64,000 nt of DNA from JAJRXG01 sp964640065 (lineage in GTDB: Bacteria; Bacteroidota; Bacteroidia; Chitinophagales; Saprospiraceae): the NCBI GenBank assembly GCA_964640065.1, contig CAZXIE010000002.1, forward strand, positions 1 to 64,000. The letters are read 5' to 3'. Of the stretch, positions 53,323 through 60,812 are shown piece after piece. Each line of letters opens with the position of its first letter. Within the stretch, counting starts at the first letter, position 1. Below the pieces are notes generated by a model. That model had not been told where the DNA came from, searched no databases, and saw only the letters and a program-made list of their open reading frames with translations. A program made the translations under genes and the position numbers.

Positions 53323-53997
53323 ATGATTCATAGGTTTCTCATATTTCTTCTTCCTCTCCTTACAAGCATCGGCTTATCAGGTCAGATACATGAGGATAGT
53401 GTCTTATCAGATCTTCGCAAGGTCCAAGTCCCACAACCTTCTACGGAGGACACTGTTCAGAGTATACTCGTGAATGGTCAGGTCATGCAAGCTCTTATCA
53501 ACGGGACAGATACTTTATATTTCGTTGATCTTCGCAATGTCAATATCTCATCTCCCAGAACATTTGCCGACAGATCAGAATACCTCCGATACTTAAAGTA
53601 CCGACGATATGCGACCAAAGTATACCCATACGCTAAGCAAGCAATTAGGATATTCACGGAAGCAGAACAAGCTTCAGTTGATCTGAAAAAGCGAAAAAGG
53701 AAAAAGTATCTCAAGAAACTTTCTAAGGAGCTAGAAAAAGAATTTGAAGAGCCTTTGACCGGTCTTTCTAAAACCCAAGGAAAAATACTTGTCAAAATGA
53801 TCGAGCGTGAGCTCGAAACTCCTATGTTTGACTTGATCAAGATGACACAGGGAAAATTCAAGGCTTTTTACTGGAATCAAAGCAGTAAGCTCTTTGGCTA
53901 TAGGTTAAAAACAGGCTATAACCTAGGAGACAATCCCATCTTAGATATTGTCTTACAAGACTTCGATATTTCATATGAAGACGTCTCAAGTCAGTAA
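53323..53997 (+). CDS. DUF4294 domain-containing protein
   Basis: A 224-residue exported protein with an N-terminal signal (FLIFLLPLLTSIGLSGQ) and the DUF4294 pattern: VDLRNVNISSPRTFADRSEYLRYLKYRRYATKVYPYAKQA, a charged KKRKRKKYLKKLSKELEKEFEEPL helix and a C-terminal LDIVLQDFDISYED. This family is confined to Bacteroidota and has no known function. Its end overlaps the mevalonate decarboxylase start by 23 nt, an arrangement that may couple them. Confidence 0.88.
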   Translation: MIHRFLIFLLPLLTSIGLSGQIHEDSVLSDLRKVQVPQPSTEDTVQSILVNGQVMQALINGTDTLYFVDLRNVNISSPRTFADRSEYLRYLKYRRYATKVYPYAKQAIRIFTEAEQASVDLKKRKRKKYLKKLSKELEKEFEEPLTGLSKTQGKILVKMIERELETPMFDLIKMTQGKFKAFYWNQSSKLFGYRLKTGYNLGDNPILDIVLQDFDISYEDVSSQ

Positions 53998-55081
53998 TCA
54001 GTATCCCTTCACTTCCGTAAATGTTTCTTCGGACCAACTACCTCCGAGCGGACATGTAGCTTGGAGTAGTCCTTCAAACATAGCACTAGTAAAATACTGG
54101 GGGAAAAAACCTGTCCAAATTCCTGCCAATGCATCCATAAGTTTTACACTTACAGATGCACATACACATACGAGTGCTGCGTACAAACGACGAGAGAAGG
54201 ACGAACCTTTTTTGACTTTCTACTTTGAAGGGAAAAAAGAAACTTCTTTTGCGGTTCGCATAGAAAGGTTTTTAAATAGCCTTTTTCCTATGATGCCCTG
54301 GATAGAGCAGTATACTTGGACGATAAAAAGTAAAAACTCTTTTCCGCATTCTTCCGGCATTGCCTCTTCCGCATCAAGCATGAGCGCATTGGCTTTATGT
54401 CTTTGTGATATAGAAAGATCTATCTCAGGTAGTACAGATGAAATTGAGTTTTATAAAAAAGCTTCTTATATAGCTCGCCTAGGAAGTGGAAGTGCTGCTA
54501 GATCAGTATATCCTACTCTTTGCTCATGGGGACAACATGATCAGATTAAAGGATCTAATGACATATATGGAACACCTTTTTCTAATTATCATTCCATATA
54601 TGCGACCTTTCATGATGACATAGCCATCGTAAGCAAAGAGAAAAAAGCAGTTTCCTCTTCTGCAGGGCATGCGTTGATGGATCAGAATATCTTTGCTCCA
54701 TCAAGATATCAGCAAGCATCTAACCACTTAGGCCGTTTACTTGATGCTTTGCAGAATGGAGACTTATCATCGTTTGGAAAAATAGTAGAAGACGAAGCGC
54801 TCACCTTACATGCTTTAATGATGTGTTCTGATCCTTCCTATATACTCATGGAACCCAACACAATAGAAATCATTAAGAGAATCAGGGCGTATAGAAAAGA
54901 AACAGGAGCTCATATCTATTTTACCTTAGATGCAGGACCCAATGTGCATATACTCTATCCTCATGATCAAGCTGATATTATAGCTGATTTTATAAAAGGC
55001 GCTATACAACCCTTATGCGAAAACAAAAGAATAATAAGAGATCGGGTCGGTCAAGGTCCTTTAAAATTAGAAACGTTATGA
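53975..55081 (+). CDS. mvaD: Diphosphomevalonate decarboxylase
   Basis: A 368-residue GHMP kinase-fold enzyme that turns mevalonate diphosphate to isopentenyl diphosphate using ATP. The N-terminal SNIALVKYWGKK, the ATP-binding GIASSASSMSALALCL, LGSGSAARSV and the C-terminal FTLDAGPNVHILY are the family hallmarks. I start at ATG 53975, giving the short leader before the conserved core. The leader contains a dispersed hairpin element. It points to a mevalonate pathway in this organism. A rhodanese gene overlaps its stop by 4 nt. Confidence 0.94.
   Translation: MKTSQVSNQYPFTSVNVSSDQLPPSGHVAWSSPSNIALVKYWGKKPVQIPANASISFTLTDAHTHTSAAYKRREKDEPFLTFYFEGKKETSFAVRIERFLNSLFPMMPWIEQYTWTIKSKNSFPHSSGIASSASSMSALALCLCDIERSISGSTDEIEFYKKASYIARLGSGSAARSVYPTLCSWGQHDQIKGSNDIYGTPFSNYHSIYATFHDDIAIVSKEKKAVSSSAGHALMDQNIFAPSRYQQASNHLGRLLDALQNGDLSSFGKIVEDEALTLHALMMCSDPSYILMEPNTIEIIKRIRAYRKETGAHIYFTLDAGPNVHILYPHDQADIIADFIKGAIQPLCENKRIIRDRVGQGPLKLETL
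54010..54023 (-). repeat. GNRA mini-hairpin element (A-T pair, GGAA loop)
   Basis: Minus strand reads CATTTACGGAAGTG. In the variable N-terminal leader of mvaD; coding strand encodes T-S-V-N. Confidence 0.8.
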
Positions 55082-55584
55082 GACATTTCTTCTTTCTTTT
55101 GTTCCTTCTTTCTTTCAGCTTTCTGCAAAGCCAGGATGTTCTGAATCCTGCATTCAAAGAAAATCTACGAACTCTACTCGATGAAGAAGTGCCTAGTATC
55201 TCTGTTAAGAAACTATGTGAAGACACACATGTTCTATACACACTTTTAGATGCTCGAGAGTTAGAAGAATATAAAGTCAGTCACATCCCTGATGCCAAGT
55301 ACATCGGCTACGACGACTTTGATATGGACCGTCTTAAAGGTGTTTCTTTCGATGAACCTATAGTCGTGTATTGTTCTGTAGGCTATAGAAGTGAAAAGAT
55401 AACAACGAAGCTTCAGAAGGCTGGATACAAGAATGTTTATAATTTGGTAGGAAGCATATTCGAATGGGTCAATCAAGGTCACGCCATAGAAGATGAGGCT
55501 GACAACCCAACTCATACCTTACACACTTACAATAAAAACTGGAGCAAATGGGTAGATGTTCCTACGATTAAAAAGGTCTGGTAA
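55078..55584 (+). CDS. Rhodanese-like domain protein, exported
   Basis: A 168-residue protein with an N-terminal signal peptide (HFFFLLFLLSFSFLQSQ) and one rhodanese domain. The active-site cysteine is in VVYCSVGYRSEKI, preceded by LDARELEEYKVSHIPDAKYIG. Rhodaneses transfer sulfur or bind thiol-linked ligands; the extracytoplasmic location is inferred from the signal. ATG 55078 overlaps the mvaD stop as ATGA, so translation is likely coupled. The rightward group is then DUF4294, mvaD, rhodanese. Confidence 0.88.
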   Translation: MRHFFFLLFLLSFSFLQSQDVLNPAFKENLRTLLDEEVPSISVKKLCEDTHVLYTLLDARELEEYKVSHIPDAKYIGYDDFDMDRLKGVSFDEPIVVYCSVGYRSEKITTKLQKAGYKNVYNLVGSIFEWVNQGHAIEDEADNPTHTLHTYNKNWSKWVDVPTIKKVW

Positions 55585-55597
55585 TTTAATTAGAAAG

Positions 55598-56950
55598 TCA
55601 CTTTCCTAGTCCATCAATATTTCTTGGGATAGTGTATAGTTCTTTTTGTCTACCATCTAGAAAGTAAAACTGACCATCATGATAAACACCATCTTCTTCT
55701 AACATTATTCTTACAGGTTTATCTCCCCATTCTGCTACTGCTGTTGCTGCAAATAATTCAATAGAGTAGGCCGTGTTTTCAAAAAGAGGATAGTCTCCTG
55801 GCCCTTTCACACCTTGTTGTTTATCCCACATGCCGATCGTTGGGCCAGCAGCATGGCCATGAAGTCCGATAGGGTGAGTATAGATGGATGCATTAAGGCC
55901 TTCTGCTTTGGCTTGGTCTAATGACTTCTTCAAAATTTCATTTCCTGATCGACCTATTTCAAAATTTTCAGTAAGAATGTCTTGTACTCGATTACCATTT
56001 GCGAAAGCGGCGATCAATCCATCAGGTGGCGCCACTTCTCCCGGTCTTAAAACATAAAAGTGCTGCTGCTGATCTGTGTTAAGTCTCAAGTATGTGATAC
56101 CAAAGTCTACATGTATCAGATCGCCAGGCATAATTACATCTTGATCAGGTCGCTTGCTAAAAGAGCGGAGAAACTCATTGTTTCCCATATCAGACCTTTG
56201 AACAGAAACCGATGGATGAAACCATGTTGCTAATCCAAGATCTGCAACTCTCTGTCGAAGTTCCCACACTACATCATCGGTCGTCGTTATACCTGGATGT
56301 ATAACTCTCTCTGAGAGACCCTCACGAAGGATCAAGTGGCCTAGCCTACAGATCATCGGGTATAGATCAAGCTCTTTTTGTGTTCTTGTTTCTAACCAAG
56401 CCACTGCTAGTCGCTCAGCAGAGACCACCCTTTCTTTCATAGGGTCTGGCAAGTATGACATAAAGGATTCGTATTCTGACTTGACAAGCCCATCTGCCAA
56501 GCCATAATTTTCTGAGTAGTTAAGTCCTATTTTCTTGGGGTTTCGCTCAGAGATGATGTTCATAAGAGCTTCCCACTGATCCGGATATACATCTACATTC
56601 CATTCTCCTTGAAGTAATCGCCCAACACTGTATCTGGCTATGGCAACCTTGTCAACTTGTTCCCCATTATCATAAAAAACCATGATCGTACGGCGACGGG
56701 CTGCTAGCCACGTGCTTGGTAAGATCGTCTTCATGACTGGATCTTCATTATACTCCCTAGAGATAAGGATCCACATATCAAGCCCTTCTCTGCGCATAAG
56801 CTCTGGAAGAAGATTGTCTAAACGATCTTCTAAAACCTCATCTATGACACGGGATTGTTCCTCCACTGATAAAATCTGTGGCCTATACTCTTGAGAGTTT
56901 AAAATAATCGGTGTGACGATACAGATGAATAGTACAAATAACCTGGTCAT
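55598..56950 (-). CDS. M24-family metallopeptidase (Xaa-Pro aminopeptidase-like), secreted
   Basis: A 450-residue exported peptidase. A signal peptide (MTRLFVLFICIVTPIILNSQ) precedes a creatinase-type N-terminal domain (about 30-200) and the pita-bread catalytic domain with metal ligands in VDFGITYLRL, HPIGLHGHAAGPTIG and ENTAYSIELFAATAV. Family members remove N-terminal residues before proline. I start at 56950, where the signal peptide begins; the open frame extends a few codons further. It lies four bases from recX's stop in the same direction. Confidence 0.87.
   Translation of the reverse strand: MTRLFVLFICIVTPIILNSQEYRPQILSVEEQSRVIDEVLEDRLDNLLPELMRREGLDMWILISREYNEDPVMKTILPSTWLAARRRTIMVFYDNGEQVDKVAIARYSVGRLLQGEWNVDVYPDQWEALMNIISERNPKKIGLNYSENYGLADGLVKSEYESFMSYLPDPMKERVVSAERLAVAWLETRTQKELDLYPMICRLGHLILREGLSERVIHPGITTTDDVVWELRQRVADLGLATWFHPSVSVQRSDMGNNEFLRSFSKRPDQDVIMPGDLIHVDFGITYLRLNTDQQQHFYVLRPGEVAPPDGLIAAFANGNRVQDILTENFEIGRSGNEILKKSLDQAKAEGLNASIYTHPIGLHGHAAGPTIGMWDKQQGVKGPGDYPLFENTAYSIELFAATAVAEWGDKPVRIMLEEDGVYHDGQFYFLDGRQKELYTIPRNIDGLGK
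55996..56009 (+). repeat. GNRA mini-hairpin element (G-C pair, GAAA loop)
   Basis: CATTTGCGAAAGCG. Inside the M24 peptidase on its template strand; coding strand encodes A-F-A-N. Confidence 0.8.
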
Positions 56951-56978
56951 GTTGATATGATTGCTGTATAGCAATATA

Positions 56979-57440
56979 CTATTTAGGCAGCTTCTCGAGC
57001 TTTTTTGCGATCAGTTCTGACTCAAAGCCCTTGCTTAAGGCATGTTTGTACGTCTTCTGCCGAAGAATATAAGACTCATACTTTCCTATTCTCTGAGCGT
57101 AATATTTTTCGATGATCTCCATCAATGTTTCCTCATAATCGCCTTCATCATCTATCTCTTCCAAGGCTTTCTTTATACAGTAGTTGCTGATTTGCTTTGA
57201 TTTAAGTTCTCTTTGTATACGGAGCCTACCCCACTTCTTCATTCTGTATTTGCCTCGGGCATAACTCCTTGCATATCGTTCATCTGACAGATATCCATCT
57301 TGTATCAACTGACTCATCACCTCCTCAAGTTGATCACCATATACCTTGAGCGCTACGAGCTTATATCGCACTTCTTGGTGGCATCGATCTTGATAAGAAC
57401 AGTACCGCTGCATTTTTGCTATAGCTTCCTCACTTGTCAC
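56979..57440 (-). CDS. recX: Regulatory protein RecX
   Basis: A 153-residue RecX-family protein of three-helix repeats, which binds and dampens RecA filaments. Landmarks are CSYQDRCHQEVRYKL, LIQDGYLSDERYARSYARGK and the GRLRIQRELKSKQI helix. The start is GTG at 57440. It sits next to the M24 peptidase on the same strand and is divergent from the YifB/ComM gene; RecA itself is not in the window. An intergenic hairpin element lies between recX and comM. Confidence 0.93.
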   Translation of the reverse strand: MTSEEAIAKMQRYCSYQDRCHQEVRYKLVALKVYGDQLEEVMSQLIQDGYLSDERYARSYARGKYRMKKWGRLRIQRELKSKQISNYCIKKALEEIDDEGDYEETLMEIIEKYYAQRIGKYESYILRQKTYKHALSKGFESELIAKKLEKLPK

Positions 57441-57482
57441 TGTACAAAAGTAATGAGCTTTATAAATTCATTTTATTTGCTC

Positions 57483-57496
57483 CCCTTTCGGAAATG
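57483..57496 (-). repeat. GNRA mini-hairpin element (C-G pair, GAAA loop), intergenic
   Basis: Minus strand reads CATTTCCGAAAGGG: the inner pair is C-G instead of A-T or G-C while every other position keeps the consensus, so it is a third compensated pair type. In the recX-comM intergenic region. Confidence 0.7.
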
Positions 57497-57545
57497 ATTC
57501 AATAATACAGCAGATTCATTACATACATTTAGATATATTAGCCAT

Positions 57546-59102
57546 ATGCTAGTAAAAACTTATGCAAGTGCCGTACAAGGTGTAGAAGCCCAAATGATAA
57601 CTGTAGAGGTGAATGCTGGTGGAAATGTTACTGTGGGCAACAATTTTTATCACCTCGTTGGTCTTCCTGATAGCGCAGTAAAGGAAGGTTTTCAAAGGAT
57701 AGAAGCTGCTATTAAGAATATCGGCTACAAGATGTTCCGTCTCAAGTTGGTTGTAAATCTAGCTCCCGCTGATATCCGCAAAGAAGGAAGCTCTTATGAT
57801 CTACCCATAGCTTTGGGCATCTTAGGTGCCACCAAGCAAATCGACGCTAGTCTTCTCGATCAATACGTCATCATGGGTGAACTCGCTCTTGATGGTGGTC
57901 TTCGTCCTATAAAAGGCGCCCTTCCGATAGCTATAGAGGCTCGCAAGCAAGGGTTCAAAGGCATGATTTTGCCAAAACAAAATGCAAAAGAAGCCGCTAT
58001 CGTCAATGACCTAGACGTATATGGGATTTCTAATCTCGTAGAAGCTGTAGAGTTTCTAACAGGAGAAAGAAAACTTAATACAACTCAGATCAATACTCGG
58101 GAAATATTTGCAGAAGAACAAGGTCAGTTTGCCGTAGACTTTTCAGATGTGAAAGGTCAAGAAAATATAAAAAGAGCTCTTGAGATTTCCGCAGCAGGTG
58201 GACACAATGTTATTCTAATCGGACCACCTGGTGCCGGTAAAACCATGTTAGCAAAAAGACTCCCAGGCATCCTTCCGCCACTTTCTCTTCATGAAGCACT
58301 AGAGGTAACCAAAATACAATCAGTCTGTGGTTTGATGGGTGCTGATGCCTCTCTGATAGCCTCGCGGCCATTTCGTTCTCCACATCATACGATAAGTGAT
58401 GTTGCTCTCGTAGGAGGAGGATCGCATCCTAGTCCTGGAGAAATCTCACTTGCTCATAACGGAGTGCTCTTCTTAGATGAGCTACCCGAGTTTAAGAGGT
58501 CTGTCCTTGAAGTCATGCGGCAGCCGATGGAAGAAAGAAAAGTGACGATCTCCAGAGCCAAAGTCTCTGTTGATTATCCTGCATCCTTCATGCTAGTCGC
58601 TTCTATGAATCCTTGTCCATGTGGATATTATAATCATCCTGAGAAAGACTGTGTATGTGGGCCAGGGATTGTTAAAAAATATTTGAATAAAATCTCCGGC
58701 CCTCTTTTGGATCGAATAGACCTTCATGTAGAAGTTACTCCTGTTTCTTATGATGAACTAAGTACGAATGAATACACCAGTGAAACAAGTGCAGACATCA
58801 GGATTCGTGTTAAAAAAGCTCGCGAAATACAAGAACAAAGATTTAAAGACTTTCCTGACATATATTCTAATGCACAAATGCCAAGCCGTATGGTCAGAGA
58901 AATCTGTCAGATAGACCAAGCCTGTACTCAGCTCCTAAAGAACGCTATGACTAAGTTACAATTGTCAGCTAGAGCGTATGACAGAATTCTAAAAGTAGCA
59001 CGGACTTGTGCTGACCTCGGAGGCAGTCCAGATATAACCGTTCAGTATCTAGCTGAAGCCATCCAATATCGAAGTCTAGATCGTGAAGGCTGGGCTGGAT
59101 AG
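57546..59102 (+). CDS. comM: YifB family Mg chelatase-like AAA ATPase (ComM-like)
   Basis: A 518-residue protein: N-terminal Lon-protease-like S16 fold domain (residues 1-170), an AAA+ domain with Walker A GPPGAGKTM (near 226) and Walker B FLDELPEF, and a C-terminal Mg_chelatase region with CPCGYYNHPEKDC (cysteine cluster). In competent bacteria ComM is a branch-migration helicase that extends heteroduplex after natural transformation; homologues also occur in species not known to be competent. The EGF-like lipoprotein gene converges with stops abutting in TAGCTA. Confidence 0.94.
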   Translation: MLVKTYASAVQGVEAQMITVEVNAGGNVTVGNNFYHLVGLPDSAVKEGFQRIEAAIKNIGYKMFRLKLVVNLAPADIRKEGSSYDLPIALGILGATKQIDASLLDQYVIMGELALDGGLRPIKGALPIAIEARKQGFKGMILPKQNAKEAAIVNDLDVYGISNLVEAVEFLTGERKLNTTQINTREIFAEEQGQFAVDFSDVKGQENIKRALEISAAGGHNVILIGPPGAGKTMLAKRLPGILPPLSLHEALEVTKIQSVCGLMGADASLIASRPFRSPHHTISDVALVGGGSHPSPGEISLAHNGVLFLDELPEFKRSVLEVMRQPMEERKVTISRAKVSVDYPASFMLVASMNPCPCGYYNHPEKDCVCGPGIVKKYLNKISGPLLDRIDLHVEVTPVSYDELSTNEYTSETSADIRIRVKKAREIQEQRFKDFPDIYSNAQMPSRMVREICQIDQACTQLLKNAMTKLQLSARAYDRILKVARTCADLGGSPDITVQYLAEAIQYRSLDREGWAG

Positions 59103-59744
59103 CTAGAGATCAAAAGTATAGCTGAACTCTTGTAGTAAAGTACAATCAGGACTTCCACCATCTGATAGGTGTTGACTATTAATAAGTTTGTCATTACTTA
59201 TGATTAGTACCTCAGAGCTACCATCGACATAATTAATAAATAGCTCATCATTAAGTGCTGTATAAGTACCTTGGAGGATACTATTTCGTGTTAATTCAAA
59301 TTCTCCATTATTATCTACTTTGATAACCTCTGCCCTGAACAATTGTCTTTCATTAAAAATGGTGTAGTTATAATTAAAACATACTTCACGTTGATTAGCA
59401 TTAAGGCCGCACAGCTCCACTTCATCTGGTGTGCCTGAAAGATCATATTGCGGATCATAACTTGGACAATCTTTAATTAGAAGTTTAGTCATGACAAATA
59501 CACTAGTTAGGTCTTCCGTGTCGCATAGAGTTCCGTAAAAACCTTCGGGGCATTGGCATTTTCCGTTTTCATATGTGCCGTTAGCGCAAGGAAGTTCATC
59601 ACATAGAGTCCCAGCATATCCTTCATCACATTGGCATGTGCCTTCTACGCAAAATCCATTAACACAGTTTACTCCTTCACAAGGGTCTGACGAACAAGAG
59701 AAAAGAAATAGAGAGATTACTAGTAAGATTGAATGCAGTTTCAT
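59103..59744 (-). CDS. Lipoprotein with EGF-like repeats
   Basis: A 213-residue lipoprotein: signal with lipobox (LVISLFLFSC, C17), then two EGF-like cysteine repeats (about 20-75: CVNGFCVEGTCQCDEGYAG and CANGTYENGKCQCPEGFYG) and a beta-rich C-terminal domain resembling a lipocalin-like fold in Bacteroidota surface proteins. EGF-like repeats are rare in bacteria outside this phylum. Function unknown; likely surface-exposed. It is convergent with the comM gene and separated by 209 nt from the sod gene. Confidence 0.8.
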   Translation of the reverse strand: MKLHSILLVISLFLFSCSSDPCEGVNCVNGFCVEGTCQCDEGYAGTLCDELPCANGTYENGKCQCPEGFYGTLCDTEDLTSVFVMTKLLIKDCPSYDPQYDLSGTPDEVELCGLNANQREVCFNYNYTIFNERQLFRAEVIKVDNNGEFELTRNSILQGTYTALNDELFINYVDGSSEVLIISNDKLINSQHLSDGGSPDCTLLQEFSYTFDL

Positions 59745-59899
59745 TTTAATGTTTTTAAGTTGATTAAAATAGACTCATCCATGTGTCTCCTTTATAAGAA
59801 CACTTTACATGAAGTCTGCTGCAAAGTTCACCTTATCAAATAGTATGATACCCATACTAAAGTATGGTTCTGAATTTTCGTCATTGTGGAAATAAAAAA

Positions 59900-59927
59900 C
59901 CCGAGCACGTTGGGTCGGTTGCTCGGG
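59900..59927 (-). terminator. Rho-independent terminator of the superoxide dismutase gene
   Basis: On the minus strand CCCGAGCA pairs perfectly with TGCTCGGG over a 12-nt loop and is followed by TTTTTTATT, 27 nt after the sod stop. Confidence 0.85.
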
Positions 59928-59953
59928 TGGGAAACTATGTTAAAAGGTTGGTT

Positions 59954-60694
59954 TTAACCAAGTCTATTGGCAACAGCATTCCAATCTATAACATTGAAAA
60001 AACTGCTGATGTAATCACCTCTCCTATTCTGATAGTTGAGGTAATAGGCATGCTCCCAGACATCTAAGCCTAGAAGTGGCGTGCCTTTTTCGCCTTCTAT
60101 ATTTGACATAAGTGGGTTATCTTGGTTAGGTGTCGACGTAACAGATAATTTGTTGTCAGCTCCTTTGATCAACCAAGCCCATCCAGAACCAAATCTTGTT
60201 GCTGCAGCTTTACTAAATACTTCCTTGAATTTATCGAAGTCTCCAAATGCTGCATTGATACCATCTGATAAATCACCAGAAGGAGCTCCACCACCAGAAG
60301 GTGACATCACGGACCAAAAAAGACTATGGTTGTAGTGCCCTCCTCCGTTGTTACGGATGCCTGTATCGTCAGGACCAAGTGCAGCAAGCATTTCTTCTAA
60401 TGATTGTCCTGCTAAAGGTGATCCCTCTAATGCTGCGTTAAATTTTCTGACATACCCTGCATGGTGCTTACCATAGTGTATCTCCATGGTCTTGGCATCG
60501 ATATTCGGTGCGAGAGCATCAAAAGCATATGAAAGTTTAGGCTGAACAAAGTCTCCACCTGCACTAAAGTTAGCGGAAGATGCTTTGTCTGTTCCTGATG
60601 TAGAGGCTGCTTCAGGTTTGCATGCAACAAGAGGAGATATAGTGGCTCCTACTATTACTGCTCCAGAAGTCTTGATAAACTTGCGCTTTTTCAT
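59954..60694 (-). CDS. Superoxide dismutase (Fe/Mn), lipoprotein
   Basis: A 246-residue Fe/Mn superoxide dismutase that turns superoxide into oxygen and peroxide. Metal ligands fit H73 (MEIHYGKHHAGY), H123 (GGGHYNHSLFW) and the DVWEHAYYL pair near the C-terminus. The N-terminus KKRKFIKTSGAVIVGATISPLVAC is a Tat-like or Sec signal ending in a lipobox cysteine at C25, so this form is probably anchored outside the cytoplasm. Metal type cannot be decided from sequence. A terminator follows, and the S9 peptidase is divergent with 118 nt between. Confidence 0.92.
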   Translation of the reverse strand: MKKRKFIKTSGAVIVGATISPLVACKPEAASTSGTDKASSANFSAGGDFVQPKLSYAFDALAPNIDAKTMEIHYGKHHAGYVRKFNAALEGSPLAGQSLEEMLAALGPDDTGIRNNGGGHYNHSLFWSVMSPSGGGAPSGDLSDGINAAFGDFDKFKEVFSKAAATRFGSGWAWLIKGADNKLSVTSTPNQDNPLMSNIEGEKGTPLLGLDVWEHAYYLNYQNRRGDYISSFFNVIDWNAVANRLG

Positions 60695-60812
60695 CCTATA
60701 GGTTGTTAGGGCAAGTTAAGAAATAGATGTGATATCTTTTGCCATAGACGTTTCTGAAAGAATGCTTAAGTACAAAACCGCTCCATAAACACTTTTTCTC
60801 TATCTTAACTAT

